Assembly: GCF_021134715.1 (NCBI RefSeq)
Contig: NC_060024.1
Span: 6,758,001 to 6,822,000 of the forward strand
Direction: 5' to 3'
From: Daphnia pulex
Taxonomy: Eukaryota > Arthropoda > Branchiopoda > Diplostraca > Daphniidae
DNA length: 64,000 nucleotides
Below the pieces are notes generated by a model. It made no database searches, was not told the DNA's origin, and was given only the letters and a program-made list of their open reading frames with translations. This document shows positions 11,040-22,207 of this stretch, one piece after another. The position numbers were made by a program, and so were the translations under genes. Within the stretch, counting starts at the first letter, position 1. Every line of letters starts with the position of its first letter.

Positions 11040-12399
11040 CTTATTCGGCAAGAAGCTCTAAAAGGAGAGTTGCCGAACCCAAATTACCAAAGAGGCAGAA
11101 ACTGAAGGAAGCAGACGACAGTCGTGTGGCAATGGCCGCCGTGTGAAGATCATTTCGTCAGACAACTCGTCCAAAATAGGCCCCAACTTTTATTTCTCGT
11201 CACTTTACAAAAGACGTCTACGTGTTTCCTTGGACTAAAGTTCCTTCATTGACGACAGCATCGAGAAAACATGGTGAATTAAAGGTGAGTTTTTCAAATC
11301 GAATTTTATCATTGTGTCTGGGTTAATAACGGTGTGAGGGGTGGGTGATATTTTGAAGCAGCCAGGGCCATCCCAAGTATCTAAGAAAAAGAAGTACTTG
11401 CATAAGTACAACAGAGCGTGAGTTCGTGACTAGTTGGTAAGCTTCACTGGTTTCTCGTTGCTGTGGGATAATAAGACGAAAAACAGGAAAAAAAAGAGAA
11501 AAAATGAACGCACGGTCCAACTTCTGCAGTACTACAGGACGTCTAACGGTTTATTTCTTTTCTCATTAAAAATTCGTTCTACTGATGAAAGTCTCGTGTA
11601 TATCTTTCGCCTGGTGGTTTTTCTTGTCTAACCAAGACAACATTTTTTGTCTCCAGTTCGATCAAATTGAGTTTATTAGATCGAACCCCAAATCGAAAGT
11701 TTGTCAGATTAAATTTTTGGTCACGAAACGAGGAAGTCTGACTAACATTTTGATGTGACCCTCTTGTTTTTTTTTAAAAACTTTCGACTAGTCTCTCAAC
11801 TTTGTTTTTGGCCTGACCGTAACTGTACATTATATCTTTTCTCTGCTTTTGGATTGCAGCGTGATGATGATGATGATGATGACGGGCAAAGTGGTGGTCG
11901 TTGGCAAAAGAGTTTTACGGAGGGAGCGTGACTGGCCAACGGCTTCATTTGTCCTTGATCCACACAACTCCACCGAAAATATAAATTTTCAATTGCTGAT
12001 TAGCATTACGGAGAATGGGGGGGGGGGTGTTGTGGGGGGGCCTTGAATGCCGAAAAGGTCGAGTGTAATCGATGTTGTAAGTCATTTTGACCCAGTTTAT
12101 CTTTTTCTCGGTTCCAGCCGTTTCCTGTAAATCCAATTGTCGGTGGGTCCGAATTTTAGTAGACACGGTAACGGGAATTTCACAACTGAGTATTTTGCCG
12201 TCATCTCTAAAAACTCTTTCAATTTTTTCTTTCGTCTTTTCCATTTACCCATTGCGTGTGTGTGCGAGAGTAGAGGGTTTCTGTTGTTGTTTGTGTGTGC
12301 TTGATCAATATTTCGCGTGATCGATTTTTTTCCGTCGTGGGGGCTGGCCTCGAAACGTGTTTGTATTATCGACCGCTAGATGGCGTTTGAGAAGACCAG
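11040..12399. other. Intergenic, no confident gene
   Basis: The stretch between COX18 and the polyQ gene contains a short (GAT)n tract near 11864 and a G run near 12018. A CEDHFV peptide on the plus strand near 11145 resembles a THAP fragment but has no supporting frame upstream. Confidence 0.4.
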
Positions 12400-12651
12400 C
12401 TGTTGTGTGTGTCAGCACTGCTGCTGGTTGAGTCGACTCACTCGGCGGTAGCTGGCAGTTGCTCTTAGACTAGTCGAGTGAAAACAAGTGAAAACGAGCC
12501 GCCCACTGCAGAAAATCCTGACTCATCTTAATTGTGTTTCAATTAAAAAAGTGAAGTAGTCGCACAGTGAGAGGAGAGAAATGGCCAGTGTGGATGGATA
12601 GAATTGAATTGATGTCAGATCCCCTCGCGATTGTTCACAAACGAAATTTCG
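12400..12651 (+). promoter_or_regulatory. Candidate promoter and 5' UTR exon of the polyQ coiled-coil gene
   Basis: This GC-richer stretch ends in TTCGAG followed by the strong donor GTGAGT at 12652. The next good acceptor on this strand before coding sequence is at 14499-14500. Two short upstream ATG frames are present; the second would run through the splice and stop at TGA shortly after 14500, so it could act as a uORF. The link to the coding exons is inferred. Confidence 0.4.
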
Positions 12652-14500
12652 AGGTGAGTTTTCAAACATTTGTTTAATGAAATTTTCAGTTTGAATGGGA
12701 ATTGGGGGGAGGCATATTGCACCGGTTGACTGAGTCTCGACCAAATTCCAACGCAATAAGGTAAAAAAAAAAAAAATAACGAAAGAGAGAGAAAAAGAAT
12801 TCACAATTGACTGAGCATGTGAACCATCGGACTGTTGCACACAACAACCGAGAAAAGAAAGAAAAACAGCTGACCGCAAATACCTTTTTTCGGTCTCAGC
12901 ATTGAAATTTTCTGTTTTTTTCCAAGTCAAGAAGCTCAACGAGCCATTACAAATGCGTTTCTTTTTATGATTAAAACGAAATTCTTTTTTATTTAACGAC
13001 GAATTTAGTTGGGGGAAAAAATTACAGTTGGTTCGATTGTTTTCTTCTTTTGATGCGGGCGACAATGAAGAAGAAGACCCTGATGATTTCGTTGTTTATT
13101 CGCGTGTGCCGTGTGACACATTGCAGAAACGAGAGAAAGTGACGATGATGGCGGTGGGAGGAGGAGAGTGCGTGTCAAATGTTCAAGTCTCATCAGCGTG
13201 TCCTCGTTTTATTTTCTGCAGACGACGGGAAAAAACTAAAAAGTGAAATCGGATAACATTTTGATTCATTTTCATCCAGAAATGATTTTTTTTTTCGAAG
13301 GTTCCGAAATTAATAATTATTTATTTGAAATTGAAATCGCCATTGAAACGGTCCTTGAGCCGTTTCTGATTTGTAGCCACAGAAAAGCCCAAAATTTCCA
13401 TCTTTTGCGGTCTTGATCAAAGTCGACATTGTTGCCATGGAGAAATTGTTTTTCCAACTTTTGATGAGATCCGTTCCGCCGTGAGAAAAACAATCTGCAT
13501 GTGTCTGTCTCTCTCCTGCAGATGTTGGGAAAAAAAGGGGGGGAAAAGAAGTAGAAGAAGGGTCACACAATGTTTAATGAACACAGCAGAGAGTCCAGCA
13601 GGTGATGGCAGAGAGAGGCAGATGGTCACCCGATTTCTTTTTTTTTCCTTCTTCCAGTATCGCACATTCTACCACACCACCAAAACATTTAAATTTTTAT
13701 CGCCTTCCAGAAAAAAAGTTGCAATCAAAAGTTGAACAAACTCACGGTCAAATATTCGGATAAGAGCAAAAGGAATTTTCATCGTTACGTGGGTGTGTGT
13801 GTGTGTGGTCTCTGTGGTTTTTTCCAAAGGTCCAGGAACTTGTGCTTTTATTTTTCACGAATTTTATTTTAAAAAAAGGTTCGGTCAACTCATCGTTGGA
13901 CAATTTTTACCTTCCCGTGTGTGTGAGCGCTCGTTTCATTTGTTTGAGCCCCGGAGCATTTCCGGGCTGATGGGATGTAATTGGTTTTACCTGCCTGGTG
14001 GTGGTGGTGATGGGGGAGGGAGGGTGGATGGTCTTTTCTGGTTGTTCCGTCCGGCTGCTCTGAAAAGGTAGAAACTTTCCCGTCAAGTTCACATTCACAC
14101 ACACACACACAAAAGAGAGAGAAGAACGACAACATGTTTGAAAAATATCCGAGGAAAGTTGTTGTCCGGACGTGGCAACCGACGGTCGTCATGCAGAGAT
14201 GGACATCCCATTCACAGGCAAATTGTCCAGCCAGATCAGAAAGCGGCAAGCCTCCCATCCCCCCTACTTACTACAAAGTTTTCTCTCATTAAAAAACCCA
14301 AAAAGAGAAAATTCAAATTTAATTTGATTCATTTTAAGTTTTTCAGTTCAACTTTAATTGCGTTTCCGGCTGAACTTGAAAAAAAAGATAACCCAACTGT
14401 TTAACCACATATTCTTGTTGCCTCGAGCTATACATTTGGTTTTTAAGAGAAGTAATGTTTAATCAAGTAATGATTAATTGTAATTGAATTTATTGGACAG
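12652..14500 (+). other. Probable large first intron of the polyQ gene
   Basis: It is bounded by GTGAGT at 12652 and TTGGACAG at 14500. It contains simple repeats (GT near 13791, CA near 14095) and no coding exon that I can support. At about 1.85 kb it is far longer than the other introns in the window. Confidence 0.4.
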
Positions 14501-14520
14501 GATTATGGTGTTTGAGTCGT

Positions 14521-17500
14521 ATGATGGCCGAATGCTACGACCAAGACTCATCAGAAGATCGCTACCGTCTCCTGCACCGCCGCCTGGCCACCGCCTATCG
14601 ACCGGCACCTCCTCCACCTGTCCCACCTCATCCGCCAGATGATGACGAGTCGCATCAGCTTCCGGCACCACCTGTTGTCGCCGAGTCCGCAGTGGCGGCC
14701 GCCCAGCTCTTTGGAGGATCGTTCCAGTTTATTGTCCAGGAACAAGCCAAGTCCATGGTGGCCATCCAGGTGAATATATTCAACAACAAACTCATTCGTT
14801 TTTCTTCTTTCCTTCTGGGTTGGCTGCTGGCCTGGCCTCTATTTGTTTCCTTCACGCTCTGATGACCATTGAGAGAAATTGAGGCGTCGTCACGCTGGAT
14901 AAAACAACCAGACTGACGCAACAACAACAACAACTCAAAGAGAAAACGGATCGATTATTGAGAAGAGAAGAGAGAATGTGTTTTTGTTTCTTTTGTTTGT
15001 TTCAATCTTTGATTATTTCTTCCAGGAATTGCAACAGGAAGTTGGCAGTTTACTCTTGTTCCGGCAGGCCGTTTTAGCCGCTCTTCCGCATCTCCACCAA
15101 CAACCCAACAATCTTTTAGCCAAAGGCAAGATCACCGCCGTCGCTACTGCCGTTGCCACCACTAATAATAATCCCATCGCTGCTGCTGCTACAACGACAA
15201 TTACTGGAGGACAGAGCTGGACTCGCCGGAAGCAACAACACTTGCAGCAACAGCAACAACAGCAATTGACTGGCGGGGGCGGCTATCGAAGCCTTCAGGA
15301 TGGATCATCGGATCAGCCGACGGCGTCGGCCATTATTGCGTCATCGTCGAGCAACAATCCGGTGGCGGATTCCGGTTTCAGCACCGAGGCCAGCAACAGC
15401 AACACGAGTCCGCGCAGCAGCCGATTCGACACGACCTCGTCGTCTGAAATGACCATGTCCCACCACAGCGGCCAGCAGCAGCAACAACAACAACCGCAAC
15501 AACACCAGCCCATGGAGAAGGAGCTGCTCCAGCATTTGGAGCGTGTCCAGCAGCGATTGGCCAGGCTCAGGAAAGACGAGGACCGTCTGCAGACGCTGTT
15601 GAATCTGAAGCGGATGGCCAATGGCAATTTGGCCACCACCACGACGCCCTCGACGTCCAGTGGCCACGACGACGGCGACGAATTGTGGCACCTCCTCGAA
15701 GAAATTCAATTGCGGAGTCAGGCCATCCGCAGCAACGACGGGCTGGCCCTCAAGGACGCGGTGAACAAACCGGAAGAGGCCATCCAGCAGCAACAACAAC
15801 AACCCATGAGTCATAAAAAGCGAGTCAGTTTTCAACAACAACAACATTTACTGGAAACAGAAGGCGGTGGCGGTGGTGTGATTGCCTCAGTTGATGGTCT
15901 TCCGTCGCCTGCGGGCAAATCGTCAACGGGCCCAGTTGTTGTTGGTAGCAGCAGCACGGCGTCGTCTAGCGGCAGCAGCAGTTCGTCGTCCCGCTACCAG
16001 CCGCCCAGCCGAGACCAGGTAGCCACCATCCTGAGGCTCACCAATCCGGTTCAACTGCAACGCCACCTGCTCCGCGCTCTGCTGGACAATCAGGTAAAGA
16101 ACATTTCGGCATTCCTTTTTATAACTCACGATACGGGCCACGTCCTTGCTGGGCGTCCGTCATGTGTGTTGATTCTGCTTAGTTTATTATTTGATTAAAT
16201 TTTATTTCTTTTGATATGGAAGACATTGCGTGAGCAAGTGGAAAATGGAAGATGCGACGCCGAGTCACGCGACGCCCAATGGCGCAACAAGAGCCAAGTG
16301 GCCGTCGAGCAGATGACGGCCTTGCGCGACGAAAACGAAGATTTGCGGTTCCAGGTAAAAATGAACAAATTCCAGGGGGTGACATCTAGTGGCGGGAATT
16401 TCAAATTTTTCTTCTTTTATTTTTCCCAAAAAAGTTGGAAGAACAGAAAATCGAACTAGAAGGGACGAAGGCGAGATTGCGGATGCTCAACCGCGTCCCT
16501 TCGCCGTCCATCGCCCAGCAGCACCGAGTCAACGGAGTCAACGGAGGGCCGGCGGTGACGAGCGTCCGCGTTCGGGCCACCTCGACGCAGACGGAGCGGC
16601 CGTCGACTCTTCTCCTTCATAACCATCCGGCCGCCATGTCGTCGCCCGTCCTCTTGCAGTCGGTCAAGCAAAGTCAATTGCACATGAGCCATTTCAGCCA
16701 GGGCACTCAGACGATGACGGCGGCCATGATGACCGGGCCGGAATTATCTCCGGAAGACAACAACAATAAAGTGGTTGGTGGCGTCGGTGGCGTTGGTGGT
16801 GGCAGGGCGTTGCCCCGGGTGGTGGACGCCTCGCCGAAACCCCCGAAATTGCTGTCGAAATTGGTGGATTTGGCCCAGGGCAACGGGAAAGTGAACGGCT
16901 CGGGCAGCTCGTGGGGAGATCCGGACGAGGAGCGTCCCAGCGTCGAGGGCGGCCGCCGCAGTTATTCCAGCCGCATTCCGACGCCCATCAAACCCACCGT
17001 CATCCCCGTCACCACGACCCTGCTGTCGGTCACTCCCACCGCTCCCTCGCCATCATCCAGCGCCGCCGTCAATGTCAACAACTACAACAACAACAACAAC
17101 AGCAGCAAGGCATTGCCCTCCACGTCCGTTGGCACTTTGGCAGCCGCAACGACTCCGTCCAAAAGGGAATTGCCGGACATTCCGGTGATGATGACCACCC
17201 CCAACAAGATGGCGACCGTCCTCCACTCCACGAAATCCTCGACTCCGCAACAACTCGGCTCCAAACTCCATCACCACCACCACCTGCAGCAACAACGAGG
17301 CAGCAAATCGGAACCGGCCAATGTGCCGGCCACAACGAAGGTACTACCAACAACAACATCTTCCACTCCCTCGACAGAGATGCAGCAGCAACAACTACCA
17401 CAACAACAACAACAGCAGCAGCAATCCAGTGTGATCCTACACCACCCCCACCACAGTTCCAATCATCCCCGACCTGTCAAATCTTCATTTTGGGGAGCCT

Positions 17501-18446
17501 GGTGGAAACTTTGATTGACAATTGGACCCACCCACTTCTCACTTTATTTGATTACCTCGAAAATGTCTTTTAATTTTATTTTCATTTTAAGAAAATTAGC
17601 GCTCGAATGCGGTGGGATGTGGATTTTTCTGATTATTTTAATTTTTGGACAAACCAAAATTTTTGTTTATTTTTCCTCAAATTTAATTTCTTAAAAAATA
17701 CCCAAAAGACACAAAAATTTAAATTTAAAAAAATAAAAAGGCCAATTGGATTGTGACGACTCGATGGTCGCCTCTTCTCCTACTCTTCCTACTCCTCCTA
17801 CTCCCAGTCCCCCGGGCCATGTAAGTTTTTATATACCACAATTCCTGCAATTTTTTCTTTTTTTTAATTTTTTAAATTTTAAGTTCAATTTTTAATTTAA
17901 TCGAAATGAACATCCCACGCACGAAAGCTTTTTTTTACAAATATTGATCCGAAATTGGGGAGGGGGAAGAAATGATTTATAGGTCGCACTTGCACTTGCC
18001 GATTAAATTAGTTTTTGGTCATTTATCAGAACCCAATTGATTTGATTTTCTAAATATTTTGATTCAAGGTTCGTTTGCCGCTTGGATCGTCTCACAAATT
18101 AAGGACCCGATTGGCTCTGACGGATTCGCTGTCGTCGTCTGAAGAGCAGCAGCCACACCTTCAACAGCAACTGCAGCCGGATAATAATAAAGTGGACGAT
18201 TATTACGACAGCATCAACGCCAACAGCAAGAACCGTGGCAGTCCGCTGCTGTACCAACAGGTCCAGCAGCAGCAGCAGCAGAGCCCAGTGGACAGCCTGG
18301 AACGATCCCTGCCCAGTGTGGCTTACCATTTCCATCGACGTGTCGTCGTCAATCAGCAACAACAACGGGACAATCGCAGCTACAACAGCCAGAGCTCGGC
18401 CGGCAGTAGCACGACGCCCAGCAATAGTCTCTCCTATCACCCTTGA
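14521..18446 (+). CDS. PolyQ- and Ser-rich coiled-coil scaffold-like protein
   Basis: Exons 14521-14769, 15026-16093, 16223-16354 and 16435 onward join in phase 0. The start is MMAECYD after the acceptor at 14500. The protein has a Pro-rich N-terminus and an amphipathic helix containing FQFIVQEQAKSMVAIQ leading into ELQQEVGSLLLFRQAVL. A long Gln/Ser/Ala-rich disordered region follows with a coiled coil near LQHLERVQQRLARLRKD. A second coiled coil spans exons 3-4 (ALRDENEDLRFQ, LEEQKIELEG), and a Ser/Pro/Thr/Gln-rich tail follows. Exon 4 can terminate at TGA 17512-17514 (tail WGAWWKL). Alternatively, exons 17741-17820 and 18069-18446 (phase-compatible with each other, ending SNSLSYHP) may follow through an internal donor I cannot fix. 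I do not recognise the family. A cytoplasmic adaptor is an inference from composition. Confidence 0.7.
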
Positions 18447-19182
18447 GTTCCTCTTTATTTGTTTGGCTTGTTTGCCTCAAAACAACTGAGCAATTTATTT
18501 ATACGTTTAAATGTTTGTCTTTGTTTCCACGTGAGACATTTAAAAAAGAAACCAAAGTTCCACCACCACCACCACCCAATCCTCCCACCCATCGTGAACA
18601 TTGACATCAACTAACAGCAACAAAAGATGTTTGGAATACCTTGCCAGATGTGAGTTGATGTGATATCTATTAACAACAATTTAAAAAACAAAAAAATGGA
18701 ATCATGCGAGAAAGGAAAAAAACATTGAAAATTGAATTTTTTACTTTACTGTCCTATATTTAAATGCCCCTGAATGTAATCTCTCTATCCCTTGGCATCG
18801 TGTGTGATGATTATATATATTCATAGCGGTATACCACTTGTGATATTATTATATGTGTAGCTCGGACTGGGTTTTTTCTGTCTTTACAATTTTACCACCA
18901 TTTTATCGTCTTGATTTTGTTTTGTTCTCCTATATACGTGCAAATATGACATTGCTTCTCAAAGCCTTGCCCTTTACATTTTCCTTTGGTGTGACTCATC
19001 ACTTGTAATATTATATTGATTATGATTGCTGCTGACACAGGCTAATACTGTTGGCTACTACTTTTTTTTTGTTTTCTATTTAGTGTTCTCTCGTATCATG
19101 AAAACTCAATCCATGTGTGTACAGGTTTCTTCTCCATCATTATGTAAAAACGCCCGCGCGGATCTCCTCAAGTCACTTTGAA

Positions 19183-19188
19183 AATAAA
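19183..19188 (+). terminator. Candidate poly(A) signal downstream of the polyQ gene
   Basis: AATAAA about 740 bp after the last coding exon, at the end of a gene-free AT-rich stretch that could be a long 3' UTR. Confidence 0.35.
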
Positions 19189-19267
19189 AAATGAAGAAAA
19201 AGAATACACTACGAATTGGACGTGATTTCGATCGAAAAACTATGGATTCTTTCTCCTTTTACGCTTC

Positions 19268-19340
19268 CGAGTTCCATGCTGATGAGCGGGTGGTTTACCA
19301 GAGTCGAGAGCATGCTGGCTATACAGTTAACGGGTGTGGT
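19268..19340 (-). pseudogene. Relic of coiled-coil family C-terminal segment
   Basis: The stretch containing CATGCTGATGAGCGGG and ACCAGAGTCGAGAG matches, with many differences, the segment around 35668-35740 encoding SLDSGNPPPISM in the large minus-strand paralogue. No frame survives. Confidence 0.5.
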
Positions 19341-20341
19341 ATTTTCCTCGTGGTAATTCCCTTGATTGGTATAATAGTAATTTTTCCAGATTTGTTGCCT
19401 TTTCGGAATCGGAACTACTGTCTGTCTGTCTGTATGTATGTATGTTACGCTCCATAGTCCATAGCTCGGGCGTTTTACGACAGATTTCAGACTTTTTGGT
19501 CTTCAAAATTAAACAAAAAATATGCGGTGCGACCAGAACAAAAATAATTTCATTTACTTAATTAGTTTTCCCGTAATTAATGAAAAACTGCTAAAATAAT
19601 TGTTTTACGACAAGTGACATCTGGCGGTTGCGACTACAACATTTTCATTTTAGATCAAAATAAATCACCACCAGATGACCATAGCATCGCCGTGATGACG
19701 CAATCTTGATGTCCCAACCATGACGCAATAACCAGATTTGCACTTATGTTTTGCAGTTATTTGACTAAAAGATGGTTATTTTTAAATTCAATTATTGAAC
19801 TTTATTTGTAAAAATGGGAACATATGAGTTGAGAAAACTAAACGTTAATAACTTGCAAGGATATTGAACTCTGACAGAAAAATCCCGTTTAAAGACCAAA
19901 AAGTCTATGAAGAAAAGTGTGAATTGTGAATAAGTCCGACTTAACAATAGGCCTAGGACCTAAATTTTTCATTTAAGACAGTTTTCAACTGGCTTACGAC
20001 TATCCCTTCGGCGAGCTGATAAGCTTGCTTTTCTAACTTAGAAGGTTAATTAATAAGAACTTAAAAGTATAGTTTCCTTTTTCGTTCAACTCCATAGTAA
20101 CACTGGTTACACAATAATCATTAACAAATGATAGAGCTATTTCTCATTTCGACCGCTAGTTGCTTACTCAAACTGTTGGGAATTCCTATAACACATTTTT
20201 TCAAACTTGGTTTTTAAAAAAAAGTATTACACTTTAATTAAATTTTACTACTGAAAAATGTTGGAATAAATAAAATGAATCGATTCAAGTTAAAAAAATT
20301 GTTGAATTAATAATTAAATTGGGGTAAAACCACTTTAAATC

Positions 20342-20433
20342 AGGCGCAATGAGATGTGCGAACGCGTTGACTCGCTGCACGAATGCATAAAGGGGGATGC
20401 TGTTCGAGGGTAAAAATCAAACGATAATTCAAA
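20342..20433 (+). promoter_or_regulatory. Conserved core promoter of coiled-coil gene
   Basis: Near-identical to the block at 8168-8267, with CATAAAG at 20386-20392. A short deletion just before the ATG (loss of one of two CGATAAT copies) distinguishes it. Confidence 0.6.
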
Positions 20434-21828
20434 ATGGAAGGACATACCTTGAACCCTGCGAAATGTGTTGCGTTCTTTTCATCTCTTGTTGCTATTGGCT
20501 TTTTGATTGGTTTCACAGTTATGTTGGCTACATACCAGCCTACCAAATCATGCCCAACCCGAAGTCCGTGCCCAACGAATACGGACGTTAACTTTCCTGA
20601 CATAGGCCTACAAGAAAATGAGATTGTTATCGAAGACGCAACAACTTCTATAACAATTTCTGAAATTTTTACCCAACCGGAGTCTATAAACTCCAAACCG
20701 GGGAGAACTATCATTCCCGTTGAACCCGAAGTCGTCATTGATGCCATAGACCCCCATCAAGTTGAAAAAGACGAACGGACAAAAAATCTGACTATACTAA
20801 ATTCCAGAAAAATCGACTTGGACGTAAATGCCACCACAATGGAAATGCTTAAGGCATTACAAGACGAGGGGATAAAAGGAAATTGTACTTCTTGCGAGGA
20901 AAACTTAAAAAGTGATTTTGTGAGGTCCAATTCGACATCCCTTTCTACATATGTTTTTCCATTCATTACCGAGGAGAAGGTACCCGAGGTAGTTAAGATG
21001 ATATCGACAGCAAGCTCGAATACGACAAATAAACCATTCATTAACGGTGAACAAGTTGATAACGTCATCGTTGACGCAATCGAAGAAATGATAAAACGTT
21101 TGAATTACTATTACTATTACAATACTAGTAGTAATAAAAATATTGAACAAGAAGGAACAATTATTTGGACCATAATATCATTAAATAAAGATAAAGAAAA
21201 GTTAGAAGAAATATTTAATGCAAACATTACCAGCCATCAACTCAACATACTAAATGATTATGAAACGATAAAAAAACCATTAATCAAAGGAAGTTTTAAC
21301 GGTGAACAAGTTGATAACGTCATCGTTGACGCAACCGAACTTCAAATTGACCAACAGATAATAAAAAATCAGACTTTAGAAAAATCAAGTCTAGAAACGG
21401 TAGGCCTATTAACGGAAAAGATAGAAGTTTTGAATTTATCTAATCAAGCCTCAGAGGAAATCCGACCGTCGTCATTACCGACCGAAGTCATTACCAAGGA
21501 AGAGGTAATAACCGATGCAGAGATTGAATCGTCCGGAGTTGTTGCTGGTTTGAATCCAACAAATCCAACAAAACCACTCCAGCGCAGCAACATTCCCATT
21601 ACAGAATCCAGCGTTGATGCACACTTGAATGCACATAAAGTCGATGGAGTAGTCACCGTTGACACAAATGACCCCAAAACCCAACAAAAGATAGATAATC
21701 TGAATTCGGAAAAAAATAATTTAGAATCTAAATTAGAAATCTGTAGCAAAGAGAACACAGTTGTCACTAATTTGGTGTCTTCGTGGAACGAAGAATGGAA
21801 ACTACCAAAATTAGGACCAAATGTGTGA
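20434..21828 (+). CDS. Coiled-coil family protein, type B, truncated by TGA
   Basis: The 464-aa frame has the type B head: MEGHTLN start, hydrophobic residues about 11-32, then CPTRSPCP. The linker is rich in TTSITIS and VEPEVVIDAIDP. It holds many N-glycosylation sequons (NLT, NAT, NCT, NST, NTT, NTS, NIT, NQT among them), consistent with a secreted or luminal protein. The motif NGEQVDNVIVDA occurs twice, about 250 bp apart. The coding frame ends at TGA 21826-21828 in a place where the paralogue at 58476 reads through (PNAKTKDAL), so the stop looks secondary. The same frame remains open for another 252 bp. Function is unknown. Confidence 0.75.
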   Translation: MEGHTLNPAKCVAFFSSLVAIGFLIGFTVMLATYQPTKSCPTRSPCPTNTDVNFPDIGLQENEIVIEDATTSITISEIFTQPESINSKPGRTIIPVEPEVVIDAIDPHQVEKDERTKNLTILNSRKIDLDVNATTMEMLKALQDEGIKGNCTSCEENLKSDFVRSNSTSLSTYVFPFITEEKVPEVVKMISTASSNTTNKPFINGEQVDNVIVDAIEEMIKRLNYYYYYNTSSNKNIEQEGTIIWTIISLNKDKEKLEEIFNANITSHQLNILNDYETIKKPLIKGSFNGEQVDNVIVDATELQIDQQIIKNQTLEKSSLETVGLLTEKIEVLNLSNQASEEIRPSSLPTEVITKEEVITDAEIESSGVVAGLNPTNPTKPLQRSNIPITESSVDAHLNAHKVDGVVTVDTNDPKTQQKIDNLNSEKNNLESKLEICSKENTVVTNLVSSWNEEWKLPKLGPNV

Positions 21829-22083
21829 AAACTCAGGAAAAACGTTTCTGAGGAAGAGGACAAAAATGACGACCCATCTCTTGTCAAAATTTATAACTTT
21901 GCAGCTGCTAAAACCGTCAAAGCGGGGGAGAAGTCAGACAGTGGCCAGGGCGAAGTTCAAAGCAAACTGGACACGGCCCTGGTCGAGCAGGAGAGATTGC
22001 GCAGCGAGAGCGACAAAACCCAGCTCTTGGCGTCCAGGGCCCGAGAGGATTACAATTTATGGTCATTAAAAATTGCGATTTAA
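21829..22083 (+). pseudogene. In-frame type A coil fragment after the TGA
   Basis: Directly after the stop, in the same frame, the sequence continues with VKIYNFAAAKTVKAGE and LDTALVEQERLRSESDK, clearly the type A coil, until TAA at 22081-22083. It joins a type B gene to a type A fragment. The last bases match unrelated intergenic sequence near 43650. It would be expressed only by readthrough. Confidence 0.65.
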
Positions 22084-22207
22084 GATTTAAGAAAGAAATC
22101 GAATCGAGACGTGGACCATCGATTCGAAAACAAAGAAATGTTATAAAAAATTACCCATGGATTAATTATTTCCCAATGTTGGAGCTTTAATCATTTCCAT
22201 TAACGTC

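Larger units (their letters stand above)
18447..20160. other. 3' UTR and intergenic DNA
   Basis: No gene is seen apart from the short antisense coiled-coil relic at 19268-19340. From about 20040 onward the sequence matches the conserved far-upstream flank of the coiled-coil genes (compare 7885-8160). Confidence 0.45.

Noticed and set aside
11040-11290. THAP-domain fragment (CEDHF) near the COX18 5' end
   Set aside because: Only the five-residue motif matches; upstream frame has a stop and no Cys pair.
14512-14520. Earlier start for the polyQ gene at 14512
   Set aside because: That codon is TTG; the first ATG in frame is 14521, and the frame upstream is limited by the acceptor at 14500.
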